Notes under the pieces: model-generated
What the model saw: the letters and a program-made list of their open reading frames with translations, nothing else
Database searches by the model: none
Told to the model about the DNA's origin: nothing
Translations under genes and position numbers: made by a program
Shown: positions 51,851-61,129 of the stretch, piece by piece
Numbering within the stretch: the first letter of the stretch is position 1
How the letters are laid out: each line of letters starts with the position of its first letter
Assembly (NCBI GenBank): GCA_015056365.1
Contig: SVGM01000003.1
Span: 62,001-126,000, forward strand
DNA length: 64,000 nucleotides
Direction of reading: 5' to 3'
Origin: Clostridiales bacterium
Lineage (GTDB): Bacteria > Bacillota > Clostridia > Christensenellales > Aristaeellaceae

Positions 51851-53731
51851 ATGACTGACCTGTCCAGTATCCATAGCCCGGAGGATATCCGTCAACTGAG
51901 CATTGAAGAATGTGAAGCAGTTGCAGACGATATCCGCACCCGAATCATCCGTACGGTTTCTCAAAACGGTGGCCATCTGTCTTCCAATCTTGGTATTGTT
52001 GAGATTACGCTTGCGCTACACCGTGTTTTTCGTGCGCCTGAAGATAAGATCATTTTTGACGTTGGGCATCAGACCTATCCCCACAAGCTGCTGACGGGGC
52101 GTAACGATGTTTTTGATACGCTGCGTACGTATGGCGGCATCTCAGGTTTTCCTCGCCGCAATGAGAGCGAGTACGACTGTTTTGAAGCCGGTCACGCGTC
52201 AACAGCGCTGTCAGCAGCACTGGGCTTTGCGCGCGCTCGCGATGCACTGAAGCAGGACCACCATGTGGTGGCCGTGGTTGGCGATGGCGCACTGACCGGC
52301 GGAATGTGTTACGAAGCGCTCAACGACTGCGGAAACACCAGAACAAGAATGATCGTTATTCTCAACGATAACGAAATGTCTATTGCACAAAATGTGGGCG
52401 CTTTGAGCAAGTATCTGTCCAAAATTCGTTCCAGCACGGGTTGGTTCGTCACCAAGAGGCGCGTCAAGAACAGGCTGAAAAAGCTCCCGTTGATCGGCAA
52501 TGCGCTGTATTCTTTTGTTCACAAAACAAAAGAGATGATCAAGAGCGTTTTCGTAGATGATGGATTCTTTTCAGCACTTGGATTCCATTACCTCGGGCCT
52601 ATTAACGGCAATGATCAGGGCGAAGTGGAACGCATGCTGACTCTTGCCAAGAAGTTTGACGAGCCTGTGTTGATTCATTGCCTTACCAAAAAAGGTTATG
52701 GATATCATCGTGCGGAAAAGAAGCCGGAACAGTTCCATGGAACGACGCCTTTCCTTTTGGAAAGCGGTAAGTCCGCCAGTTCCTCCGCCAAAAGCAACGG
52801 TGCGATCGCTAATGAAGAATTGGTCGCAATGGCTCAAGAGGATCCACGCATTCGCGTGATTACGGCTGCAATGCCCTTGGGTACCGGTACCGTCGCTTTT
52901 TCCAAGGCTTATCCCCAGCAGTTCGACGATGTCGGCATTGCCGAAGAGCATGCCGTTACCCTTTGCGCCGGTATGGCATCCGGTGGGTTGAGACCGTTTT
53001 TCTTCGTATATTCCACGTTCTTGCAGCGCGGCTACGATCAGGTATTGCATGATGTATGTATTCAAAATTTGCCTGTGGTGTTCATGATTGACAGAGCCGG
53101 CATTTCCAATGAAGACGGGCAGTCCCATCAGGGTCTTTTTGATATTGCCTTCCTGCGCCATATCCCCAATATGACGTTGATTGCCCCTGCAGACGAAGAC
53201 GAACTTCGTTTGGCCATTCGTGCTGCTTATGAGTTAGACGCGCCTTGCGCGATCCGTTATCCTAAGTCAGCCCTTTCACTCCCTGCTGATCAGCGTGTTG
53301 ATCAGTTCGAGATCGGGAAGTGGCAAACCCTCAGAGAGGGAAGCAGTGCCACCTTGCTTGCTACTGGCAGTATGACTGCTGCCGCCATGCAGGTCGCCCT
53401 GATGCTTGAGGATCACGGCGTATCCGTGCGCGTCATCAATGCTTCCACCATCAAACCCCTTGATGTGGATTGTCTTACTCGGCTGTATGCCGAGGACAAG
53501 CCGATCATTACCATAGAGGAACATATGATTGCCGGCGGCTTTGGCAGCGCCGTTTTGGAGCATGCAGCAACATGCGGCGCCAACGTCAGGATTGAGCCTA
53601 TCGGTGTTGCTGATTGCTTTGTGCAGCACGGCGATCACCAGCATCTACTTGAAGATGTCGGACTGGATGACAACGCGATCGCTCAGAAGGTTCTTTGTGT
53701 TCTTGCGAAGGAGGAAAAGAACAATGCCTGA
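51851..53731 (+). CDS. dxs: 1-deoxy-D-xylulose-5-phosphate synthase
   Basis: 626-residue thiamine enzyme that condenses pyruvate and glyceraldehyde 3-phosphate for isoprenoid precursors (MEP pathway). Visible: GGHLSSNLGIVEITLALHRVF, the TPP motif GDGALTGGMCYEALNDC (about 145-161), and EEHAVTLCAGMASGGLRPFF (about 365-384, transketolase pyrimidine-binding part). Start has AAGGAG upstream. Its stop overlaps tlyA by 8 bases. Confidence 0.96.
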   Translation: MTDLSSIHSPEDIRQLSIEECEAVADDIRTRIIRTVSQNGGHLSSNLGIVEITLALHRVFRAPEDKIIFDVGHQTYPHKLLTGRNDVFDTLRTYGGISGFPRRNESEYDCFEAGHASTALSAALGFARARDALKQDHHVVAVVGDGALTGGMCYEALNDCGNTRTRMIVILNDNEMSIAQNVGALSKYLSKIRSSTGWFVTKRRVKNRLKKLPLIGNALYSFVHKTKEMIKSVFVDDGFFSALGFHYLGPINGNDQGEVERMLTLAKKFDEPVLIHCLTKKGYGYHRAEKKPEQFHGTTPFLLESGKSASSSAKSNGAIANEELVAMAQEDPRIRVITAAMPLGTGTVAFSKAYPQQFDDVGIAEEHAVTLCAGMASGGLRPFFFVYSTFLQRGYDQVLHDVCIQNLPVVFMIDRAGISNEDGQSHQGLFDIAFLRHIPNMTLIAPADEDELRLAIRAAYELDAPCAIRYPKSALSLPADQRVDQFEIGKWQTLREGSSATLLATGSMTAAAMQVALMLEDHGVSVRVINASTIKPLDVDCLTRLYAEDKPIITIEEHMIAGGFGSAVLEHAATCGANVRIEPIGVADCFVQHGDHQHLLEDVGLDDNAIAQKVLCVLAKEEKNNA

Positions 53732-54536
53732 AAAACTGCGCGCGGATCTGGCGCTGGTTCGTCTTGGCCTTGCCCCCAGTCGTGAGCGTGCTCAGGCATT
53801 GATCATGGCAGGTCAAGTATACCTGAAAGAGCAGAAGATTCTGAAGTCCTCCGAAAAGATAGAAGAAGGGGCCGAACTGACTGTTCGCGGTCACAGCCAT
53901 CCCTTTGTTGGCAGAGGCGCTTTAAAACTTGATAAAGCGCTTCGCGTTTTTGGTGCAGACGTAACCGATGCAGTCTGCATGGATATCGGCGCGGCTACCG
54001 GCGGTTTTACCGACGTGCTTTTGCAAAATGGTGCCAAGCACGTATATGCGATAGACGTGGGCTATGGTCAGCTCGATTGGAAAATCCGCAATGACGAGCG
54101 AGTAACGGTTCTGGAGAGAACCAATGCCCGTTACCTGACTCATGAGGAAATTCCGTGTGTACCTGATGTTACAGTAATGGACGTTTCGTTTATTTCGGTC
54201 AAGCTGATTCTTCCCAAGGCAGCAGAGCTGATGGACAATCACGGCCGCTTCTATATTCTGATCAAACCACAGTTTGAAGCGGGGCGGGAACATGTGGGCA
54301 AGAAAGGCGTTGTTCGAGACCCTGCAGTACATCGTCAGGTGATCCAAACCATTGCTGATTTCGTTCCCACCATGGGCTATCTGATGACGCAGCTTGATTT
54401 CTCACCTATTACAGGTCCGGAAGGAAACATTGAATACATCGCAGAGTTGTTGACAGAGCAAGCAGGCAAGGAAGCTGTCGAAGCCGAACGCATTGCTCAG
54501 GTTGTGCAGCAGGCGCACGGTACGCTTGGAAAATAA
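53724..54536 (+). CDS. TlyA-family rRNA 2'-O-methyltransferase
   Basis: 270 residues: N-terminal S4 RNA-binding domain (RADLALVRLGLAPSRERAQALIMAGQVYL) and FtsJ-type SAM domain with DIGAATGGFTDVLLQNGA (about 90-107) and KPQFEAGREHVGKKGVV. TlyA-type enzymes methylate ribosomal RNA; older annotations call them hemolysin A. GGAGG precedes the ATG at 53724, inside the dxs end. Part of the Firmicutes dxs-tlyA-nadK-argR-recN cluster. Confidence 0.92.
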   Translation: MPEKLRADLALVRLGLAPSRERAQALIMAGQVYLKEQKILKSSEKIEEGAELTVRGHSHPFVGRGALKLDKALRVFGADVTDAVCMDIGAATGGFTDVLLQNGAKHVYAIDVGYGQLDWKIRNDERVTVLERTNARYLTHEEIPCVPDVTVMDVSFISVKLILPKAAELMDNHGRFYILIKPQFEAGREHVGKKGVVRDPAVHRQVIQTIADFVPTMGYLMTQLDFSPITGPEGNIEYIAELLTEQAGKEAVEAERIAQVVQQAHGTLGK

Positions 54537-54576
54537 GATTTTACGAACAAGCATTCCTATTTTTTGATATACATCA

Positions 54577-54605
54577 TTGTATATTTATGCGCGATATGCT
54601 ATAAT
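54577..54605 (+). promoter_or_regulatory. Sigma-A promoter for nadK-argR-recN
   Basis: TTGTAT (54577-54582), 17-bp spacer, TATAAT (54600-54605). Start expected near 54612. Confidence 0.75.
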
Positions 54606-54624
54606 TCGATGGAAAGGCGGCAGG

Positions 54625-55473
54625 ATGATGAAGAAGGTTTATCTGGTGATGCACCAGCAAAAATCGAATACCGCTTCCATCATATCTCAGGTGGTTTGTG
54701 CGTTGGAGAGAGTCGGCATTCAGGCGGTTGGCGAACCCTGGCTGGCAGAAACGATGGGGGAGGAAGTTACAAATCTCACCTATCACCAGAGTGTCGTAGG
54801 ATGCGACGCCATCCTGTCCATCGGTGGCGATGGTACCTTTCTGCGTGCCAACGCCATGGCAATGGAACGTGGACTGCCCCTTTTGGGCATCAATCTTGGC
54901 ACAGTGGGCTTTCTCTCAGAGATAGAGTGGGATCAGCTTTCTGCTGCGTGCGATTGCCTTGCAAAGGAGCAGTACACCATTGAGAGCCGCATGATGCTGC
55001 AAGTTCAAATGGGTAATGCATGTTTCTATGCACTCAATGACGTGGTGCTCAATCGCGGCGGATATGCTCGTCTGATTGGTCTTAACGTAGGACTGGAGGG
55101 GGAACGGGTAGGCCCGTATATCGGAGATGGTCTGGTTATTTCCACGCCCACTGGATCAACCGGCTATTCGCTTTCTGCCGGCGGTCCTATTGTTCATCCG
55201 AAGGTGGAGTGCATTATCCTCACGCCCATATGTGCCCATTCTCTGCAGCATCGTCCGGTTGTGACCGCCGCAACGCAGCAGATTACCATTTCCCTTGACG
55301 CTACCTATAATCATTCTGCTCAAGTAGATGTGGACGGACAGCAGGCCCTTTTTCTCTCGGAAGGTCAGGAATTGACCATTACCCGATCTCCACAGAGTGC
55401 CCGGCTGATTCATCTCAAGCCGCCTGAGTTTTTTTCTACGATTCGTATCAAGCTGGCTGAATGGAGCCGCTGA
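54625..55473 (+). CDS. nadK: NAD kinase
   Basis: 282 residues: GGDGTFLRANAMAM (the GGDGT motif, about 67-80), and TPTGSTGYSLSAGGPIVHP (about 174-192), typical of NAD kinases. Phosphorylates NAD to NADP. Two adjacent ATGs (54625 and 54628) follow AAAGG; the upstream frame starting at 54577 lies in the promoter. Next gene is argR. Confidence 0.95.
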   Translation: MMKKVYLVMHQQKSNTASIISQVVCALERVGIQAVGEPWLAETMGEEVTNLTYHQSVVGCDAILSIGGDGTFLRANAMAMERGLPLLGINLGTVGFLSEIEWDQLSAACDCLAKEQYTIESRMMLQVQMGNACFYALNDVVLNRGGYARLIGLNVGLEGERVGPYIGDGLVISTPTGSTGYSLSAGGPIVHPKVECIILTPICAHSLQHRPVVTAATQQITISLDATYNHSAQVDVDGQQALFLSEGQELTITRSPQSARLIHLKPPEFFSTIRIKLAEWSR

Positions 55474-55488
55474 TTAGGGGGATATATC

Positions 55489-55941
55489 ATGAAGAGTTCG
55501 CGTCAGGTTGCGATTCTGGAAATCATCAACAACCAGTCCATTGAAACGCAGGAGGATCTGGCGGAGGAGCTTGGAAGACGCGGTTTTCGTGTGACTCAGG
55601 CTACCGTGTCCCGCGATATCAAGGAGATGAAGCTGATCAAAGCTCAGTCGCCCGGCGGGACCTATCGTTATGCAATTGCTGATCATTCCGATAACAGCAT
55701 CAATGAGCGGCTAATCCGTATGTTCAGCGATACTGTTCTGAGCATGAACAGTGCCTATAATCAGATCATCCTCAAGACGATCTCCGCAAGCGCCAATATC
55801 GCAGCCGAAGCCATTGATAATATGCACTGGCCCGAGATTCTTGGCACCATTGCCGGCGATAACACAATTTTGCTGATTGTTCGTAGCATTGACGAGGTAC
55901 AGAGCGTACTGGACCGACTCAATGCCATGATGCATCGATAA
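55489..55941 (+). CDS. argR: Arginine repressor ArgR/AhrC
   Basis: 150 residues: winged helix SSRQVAILEIINNQSIETQEDLAEEL through RVTQATVSRDIKEMKLIK, then hexamerisation/arginine-binding GTIAGDNTILLIVRS (about 120-134). Controls arginine biosynthesis and catabolism genes. Located between nadK and recN as in most Firmicutes. Confidence 0.96.
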   Translation: MKSSRQVAILEIINNQSIETQEDLAEELGRRGFRVTQATVSRDIKEMKLIKAQSPGGTYRYAIADHSDNSINERLIRMFSDTVLSMNSAYNQIILKTISASANIAAEAIDNMHWPEILGTIAGDNTILLIVRSIDEVQSVLDRLNAMMHR

Positions 55942-55966
55942 GCCAAAGAAAGGATAGTGCGATACC

Positions 55967-57694
55967 ATGTTGGTGTCCATGACGGTGCGCAACATCGCGC
56001 TGATCGAAAGTCTACATATTGAGTTCACAAAAGGAATGCAGGTTCTCAGCGGTGAAACGGGCGCCGGCAAGTCCATTCTGCTGGACAGCATCAGCCTGGT
56101 GCTTGGTGAGCGTGCAGATCGCGGCCTGATTCGTTCCGGGTGTGAACGCGCATCCGTAGAGGCGCTGATCGATATTTCCAACGTACCCAAAGTTGCCCAA
56201 CTGCTTGCTGAGCAGGAGCTGGAGGCGGAAGGGAATTTGCTGAGTCTTCAGCGTGAGATTACCACAAACGAGCGAAACCTCTGCCGCGTATGCGGAACCA
56301 TTGTTCCGCTGACCTTCCTGAGAAGTATTTCCGAGTTGTTGGTAGATATCCATGGCCAGCATGAGCATCAGAGCCTGCTGGACAGTAAAAAGCATATGGG
56401 TTATCTGGACTCATTCGGTGATGAGGCTTTCATTGAGCACAAGCAAAGAACAGCGGCCGCATATCGTATCTGGAAGGAAAGCAGCAGTAAATTTGCGGCC
56501 CTTCGCAAAGAGAATACCCTTCGTGCAGAGCGCACCGAGTATCTGACTAGCAGAGTCAAAGAACTTGACGCAGCCCAGCTCGCCATCGGTGAAGCGGAAC
56601 AGCTTAATGCTGAACGAGAGCGTTTCGCAAGTGCTGAGAAAATCGATAGTTCTGTCCGTTCAGCCTATGTCGAAACCTATTCTGGTAGCCGCGAACAGAG
56701 CGCGATGAATAAGCTCCGTACCGCTTCCGATGCTATGCGATCGGTGGAACACCTGGATCCGCGGTTTGCTGCATTGACTTCCCGGCTGGACGCGGCGTAT
56801 TATGAACTTGAAGAGATTGGTCTTGAGCTGCGGGATATTTTGGAGCAGGAGAGCTTTGATCCGGACAGAAACGAACAAGTAATGGATCGTCTGGATCTGA
56901 TCCGCAGACTGGAGCGACGCTATGGTATGACTGCTGACGAGCTGGTGAATCATCATGAGGAGATCAAAGATGAGCTGAATCGTTTGGGCAGTATGGAGGA
57001 TCGCCTCAGGCGTGCCGAGGGAGACTACAAGCAGAAGCTACAGCAATACCGACAAGAAGCAGCTGCATTAACCTCTGCAAGAGAAAGCCTTGCCAGGCAG
57101 CTGGAAACGACGATGGAGCAGCAGCTTGCTGAACTTGGGATGCACAATACGCGCTTTGCATGTGTCTTTGAGCAGCCGGCTCCGGAACAGAAAAAAATCC
57201 CTACGCCTGACGGCGACGATCATGTGGTATTCTATATTGCGCCCAACCCGGGTGAGCCGCTCAAACCGCTTGACAAAACAGCATCTGGCGGCGAACTCTC
57301 CCGCCTGATGTTGGCGATGAAGGCAGCAGGCGCAGCCCATGAAGGGATTCCCTGCATGATCTTTGATGAGATTGATACGGGAATCAGCGGACACATTGCC
57401 CAGGTCGTTGCTGAAAAAATGGCTTCCATTGCCAGGTATCATCAGGTGCTGTGCGTGACTCACCTTGCTCAGATTGCTGCTATGGCCGACGATCAGTTTT
57501 TGGTTCAAAAGAGCGTGGTGGACGACCGAACGTTTACCACAGTCGCAAGGCTCAGTAAAGATGAGCGGATCCAGGAGGTTGCCAGGCTGATCGGTGTGAG
57601 CAACGAGCAGCAAGAAAGCGGTTATGCTCACGCACGTGCCATTTTGAATGCTGCGTGGGACTGGAAGCGAAAAATGAACGTTCAGCCAGTCTAA
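55967..57694 (+). CDS. recN: DNA repair protein RecN
   Basis: 575-residue SMC-like ATPase for double-strand break repair: Walker A SGETGAGKSILLDSI (about 28-42), long coiled coils (about 160-360), signature TASGGELSRLMLAMK and Walker B CMIFDEIDTGISG (about 464-476). Ends at 57694. The spo0A/spoIVB genes usually next are absent here; rnfC follows. Confidence 0.95.
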   Translation: MLVSMTVRNIALIESLHIEFTKGMQVLSGETGAGKSILLDSISLVLGERADRGLIRSGCERASVEALIDISNVPKVAQLLAEQELEAEGNLLSLQREITTNERNLCRVCGTIVPLTFLRSISELLVDIHGQHEHQSLLDSKKHMGYLDSFGDEAFIEHKQRTAAAYRIWKESSSKFAALRKENTLRAERTEYLTSRVKELDAAQLAIGEAEQLNAERERFASAEKIDSSVRSAYVETYSGSREQSAMNKLRTASDAMRSVEHLDPRFAALTSRLDAAYYELEEIGLELRDILEQESFDPDRNEQVMDRLDLIRRLERRYGMTADELVNHHEEIKDELNRLGSMEDRLRRAEGDYKQKLQQYRQEAAALTSARESLARQLETTMEQQLAELGMHNTRFACVFEQPAPEQKKIPTPDGDDHVVFYIAPNPGEPLKPLDKTASGGELSRLMLAMKAAGAAHEGIPCMIFDEIDTGISGHIAQVVAEKMASIARYHQVLCVTHLAQIAAMADDQFLVQKSVVDDRTFTTVARLSKDERIQEVARLIGVSNEQQESGYAHARAILNAAWDWKRKMNVQPV

Positions 57695-57708
57695 CCAGAA
57701 AACAATGC

Positions 57709-57737
57709 TTTTCGTAAACGGTCTGATATGCTATACT
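57709..57737 (+). promoter_or_regulatory. Promoter of the rnf operon
   Basis: TTTTCG (57709-57714), 17-bp spacer, TGC-TATACT (57732-57737, extended -10). The -35 box is weak; the extended -10 compensates. Confidence 0.6.
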
Positions 57738-57786
57738 CTATATGGTATTTTGACCGTGAATCAGATGCAGGAAGGACGATTTTCGC

Positions 57787-59133
57787 ATGAGAACGGTATT
57801 CAATTTTCCTGGCGGGTTTCATCCGCACGAAGGCAATGGGGGAAAGGCAATTACTGCCGGTCTGCCGATTATGGAAGCTCCGCTTCCTTCCCGCGTTGCG
57901 ATCCCTCTGCAGCAACACATTGGCGCTCCTTGTAAAGCCCTTGTGAAGAAGGGGGATAAGGTTCGGGTAGGCCAAATGATTGGCGAACCTGTCGGAGCAG
58001 TCAGTGCTGCAATCCATGCCTCTGTGTCGGGAACGGTTGTTGACTGCATTCCTTGCATTACCGCTAACGGAACGCAGCAGATGAGCGTCATCATTGATAA
58101 CGATTTTAAGGATGAGTGGGTTGAACTCAATCCCGTTGCAGATCCTGAGTCGATCGATGCCAAGACGCTTTCTGAACTTGCCCGAACGATGGGCATTGTC
58201 GGTATGGGCGGCGCTACCTTCCCCACGGCGGTGAAGGTGTCTGTGCCTGCTGATAAAAAAGTGGACACGCTGATTCTCAACGGCGCTGAATGTGAACCCT
58301 ATCTTTCTGCCGATCATCGTCTGATGGTAGAATACGCAGAAGAGATCGTTAAGGGCGCCCGACTGATTCAGAAGACCCTCGGTATTGAGCGCGTTTTGAT
58401 CGGTATCGAGAAGAATAAGCCCGATGCTATTGCCGCAATGCAGGAAGTATGCAAGAACTATCCCGGCTTTGAAACCGTAGGCCTGAAGGTTAAGTATCCT
58501 CAGGGCGGCGAAAAGCAGCTGGTGTATGCCTTGACCGGTCGCAGAGTGCGTGTTGGCAAGCTGCCGCTGGATGAGGGTGCCATTGTGATCAACGTGGGTA
58601 CCTGTTATGCGCTGTTCCGTGCAGTGTATGAAGGCCGTCCGGTTGTTGACCGAGTTGTCACTGTTGGCGGTAACGTTGCTAAGCCTGCCAATTACTTGGT
58701 GAGAATTGGTGCGCCTGTGGAATGGCTCTTGGATACGTCCGATGGCATTCTGCCCGATACACGTCTTCTGATTTACGGCGGCCCCATGATGGGTATGGCC
58801 ATTAGCCGTCAGGATATTCCGATCACCAAGGGTTGCAGCGGTATTGTTGCACTGGAAACCGTCAGTTCGTTGGCCAAGGAATCGCCCTGTATCCGATGCG
58901 GACGTTGTGTGGAAGCATGCCCGATGCTGCTTTCACCTGCCACCATCGATCGCTATACCCGGAAGGATATGTATGAACAGGCCGAACAGGCTGGCGTCAT
59001 GAACTGTATCGAATGTGGCGTCTGTTCCTACAGCTGCCCTGCAAAGCGCAATCTCACCCAGAGCTGCAAAGTCAGCAAACGCATTATTACACAGCGTCGC
59101 AAGATCGAAGCTGCTAAGAAGGGAGATCAGTAA
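57787..59133 (+). CDS. rnfC: Rnf complex subunit RnfC
   Basis: 448-residue NADH-oxidising subunit of the ferredoxin:NAD oxidoreductase Rnf. N-terminal barrel-sandwich (RVGQMIGEPVGAVSAAIHASVSG), NADH/FMN fold with GMGGATFPTAVK and NGAECEPYLSADHR, an SLBB segment, and two [4Fe-4S] motifs CIRCGRC...CP and CIECGVCSYSCP (about 365-420). First gene of rnfC-D-E-A-B. GGAAGGA precedes the ATG. Confidence 0.95.
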   Translation: MRTVFNFPGGFHPHEGNGGKAITAGLPIMEAPLPSRVAIPLQQHIGAPCKALVKKGDKVRVGQMIGEPVGAVSAAIHASVSGTVVDCIPCITANGTQQMSVIIDNDFKDEWVELNPVADPESIDAKTLSELARTMGIVGMGGATFPTAVKVSVPADKKVDTLILNGAECEPYLSADHRLMVEYAEEIVKGARLIQKTLGIERVLIGIEKNKPDAIAAMQEVCKNYPGFETVGLKVKYPQGGEKQLVYALTGRRVRVGKLPLDEGAIVINVGTCYALFRAVYEGRPVVDRVVTVGGNVAKPANYLVRIGAPVEWLLDTSDGILPDTRLLIYGGPMMGMAISRQDIPITKGCSGIVALETVSSLAKESPCIRCGRCVEACPMLLSPATIDRYTRKDMYEQAEQAGVMNCIECGVCSYSCPAKRNLTQSCKVSKRIITQRRKIEAAKKGDQ

Positions 59134-59134
59134 A

Positions 59135-61129
59135 ATGCAAAAAGCGCTTGTTGTTTCTCCTTCTCCGTTTTTGCGCAATACCAAATCATCCACACGCACC
59201 ATCATGCTGGACGTGATTATCGCCATGCTTCCCACAGCGTTCGCGGCTGTTTGGTATTTTGGCGCTCCCGCTCTCTCTGTGATGGTCACCTGTGTGATCT
59301 CCTGTGTGTTGGCTGAGTGGGCGTTTCAGAAGCTTACTCATCAGACGTCTACCATTGGCGACCTGAGTGCTGTTGTAACAGGTCTCTTGCTGGCGTTCAA
59401 CATGCCTGCCAGCGCCCCCTGGTGGATGGGTGTCGTTGGCTCCGTCATTGCCATCGTGCTGGTTAAGCAGATGTTCGGAGGCATTGGACAGAACTTCATG
59501 AACCCTGCTCTGGCTGCCCGTACCATTTTGATGCTGTCCTGGACAGTGCTGATGGCTGCCAATGTTCTTCCTCAGGCCGGACAGATTTTCGGAATTGATG
59601 CTTCTGTAAAGGCCGTCTCTGCGACCCCCACTGCGATCGTGGAAACAGTTAATGTAGAAGCCACCACGGAAGCTACTTCTGCAGCCACTGGCGCTGCTGA
59701 AACCGAAGCTGCTCCTGTAGCTGCAGTTGAGGCAACCACGGAAGCTACCTCTGCAGCCACTGGCGCTGCTGAAACCGAAGCTGCTCCTGTAGCTGCAGTT
59801 GAGGCAACCACGGAAGCTACCTCTGCAGCCACTGGCGCTGCTGAAACCGAAGCTGCTCCTGTAGCCGCAGTTGAGGCTACCACGGAAGCTACTTCCGCTG
59901 CCACTGGCGCCGCAGAAACCGAAGCTGCTCCTGTAGCCGCAGTTGAAGCAACCACGGAAGCCACTTCCGCTGCCACTGGTGCTGCCCAGACCGAAGCTGC
60001 TCCTGTAGCCGCAGTTGAAGCAACCACGGAAGCCACTTCCGCTGCCACTGGTGCTGCCCAGACCGAAGCTGCTCCTGTAGCCGCAGTTGAGGCTACCACG
60101 GAAGCTACTTCCGCTGCGACTGGTACCGCAGTTGAAGCCACCACGGAAGCCACTTCCGCTGCCACTGGTGCTGCCCAGACCGAAGCTGCTCCTGTAGCCG
60201 CAGTTGAAGCAACCACGGAAGCCACTTCCGCTGCCACTGGCGCTGCTGAAACCGAAGCTGCTCCTGTAGCTGTAGTTGAGGCAACCACGGAAGCTACCTC
60301 TGCAGCCACTGGTGCTGCCCAGACCGAAGCTGCTCCGGTAGCTGCTGTTGAAGCAACTACGGAAGCTACTTCCGCTGCCACTGGCGCCGCAGAAACCGAA
60401 GCTGCTCCTGTAGCTGCTGTTGAAGCAACTACGGAATCTACTTCCGCTGCGACTGGTACCGCAGTTGAAGCCACCACGGAAGCCACTTCCGCTGCCACTG
60501 GCTCCGCTGTTGAAGCTACTACAGAAGCCACTTCCTCTGCCACCGCTGTAGAGACGGTTGCTTCTTCCACTCCGACTACTGTTGAAGCCACTTCAGTTGC
60601 CACGCCTCTTGCCAAAGATGCAAGCGGTTATACCCTATGGCAACTGTTCAGCGGCAATATCCCCGGTATGTTGGGCGAAACTTGTAAGCTGACGCTTCTG
60701 TTGGGTGGTCTATACCTGATTCTGCGCCGTGTGATTGACTGGCGGATCCCGGTTGCCTTCATCGTTACCGCTTTCATCTTGTTCTGGATTCAGACCGGCG
60801 TGATTTATTCTGTAGAGAGCGGCTCTCAGAATGCTCTTTATCAGCTGCTAAGCGGCGGCTTGATACTTGGCGCCTTCTTTATGGCCACCGACTACGTCAC
60901 ATCGCCCATCAGCAAATCAGGCAGAATCATCATGGGTATTGGCTGCGCGGTTGTGCTGTTCGTCATCCGTTTCTACAACAAGGGTTATCCCGAAGGCTGC
61001 TCCTTTGCCATTCTGTTTATGAACGTGCTCACGCCGTTGATTGATCGTTATACCGCCCGTAAGCCTTTCGGATACACCAAACCGCCTAAGCCCGCAACTG
61101 ACGCTAAGAAGGGAGATGCCAACGCATGA
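59135..61129 (+). CDS. rnfD: Rnf complex subunit RnfD with 309-residue repeat insertion
   Basis: 664 residues; without the repeat it would be 355, the usual RnfD size. The N-terminal membrane part (about 1-150) has RTIMLDVIIAMLPTAF and GQNFMNPALAART, and the C-terminal membrane part (about 500-640) has DYVTSPISKSGRIIMGIG; both are canonical. Between them, residues 175-483 are a tandem Ala/Thr/Glu-rich array, ending at EATSVATPLA (484-493). ATPL with T490 corresponds to the covalent FMN-threonine site of RnfD. An incomplete look-alike, VSATPTA (161-167), lies before the array. RnfD moves electrons toward RnfC across the membrane and is part of the ion pump. The stop overlaps rnfE by four bases; no rnfG is present. 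Confidence 0.93.
   Translation: MQKALVVSPSPFLRNTKSSTRTIMLDVIIAMLPTAFAAVWYFGAPALSVMVTCVISCVLAEWAFQKLTHQTSTIGDLSAVVTGLLLAFNMPASAPWWMGVVGSVIAIVLVKQMFGGIGQNFMNPALAARTILMLSWTVLMAANVLPQAGQIFGIDASVKAVSATPTAIVETVNVEATTEATSAATGAAETEAAPVAAVEATTEATSAATGAAETEAAPVAAVEATTEATSAATGAAETEAAPVAAVEATTEATSAATGAAETEAAPVAAVEATTEATSAATGAAQTEAAPVAAVEATTEATSAATGAAQTEAAPVAAVEATTEATSAATGTAVEATTEATSAATGAAQTEAAPVAAVEATTEATSAATGAAETEAAPVAVVEATTEATSAATGAAQTEAAPVAAVEATTEATSAATGAAETEAAPVAAVEATTESTSAATGTAVEATTEATSAATGSAVEATTEATSSATAVETVASSTPTTVEATSVATPLAKDASGYTLWQLFSGNIPGMLGETCKLTLLLGGLYLILRRVIDWRIPVAFIVTAFILFWIQTGVIYSVESGSQNALYQLLSGGLILGAFFMATDYVTSPISKSGRIIMGIGCAVVLFVIRFYNKGYPEGCSFAILFMNVLTPLIDRYTARKPFGYTKPPKPATDAKKGDANA
59657..60583 (+). 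repeat. In-frame tandem repeat array inside rnfD
   Basis: 927 bases encoding 14 units that all begin EATTE(A/S)TS(A/S)AT. Ten early full units are 24 residues (72 bp; consensus continuing GAAETEAAPVAAV or GAAQTEAAPVAAV), three are 15-residue short forms ending GTAV or GSAV (units 7, 12 and 13), and unit 14 has a divergent 24-residue tail (AVETVASSTPTTV). Units 1-2 are nearly identical at the DNA level, others differ by silent changes and by E/Q, so expansion was stepwise. All lengths are multiples of three. The array abuts the flavin-motif segment at 60584. Confidence 0.97.

Noticed and set aside
59657..60583. CRISPR-like periodic repeats
   Set aside because: Units are 72 or 45 bp, contiguous with no spacers, in frame and coding throughout rnfD.
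59572..60615. Long minus-strand open frame of 347 codons across the rnfD repeat
   Set aside because: It is the antisense of a repetitive Ala/Thr/Glu array, has low-complexity composition, no ribosome site and no family resemblance; a by-product of the repeat's codon pattern.
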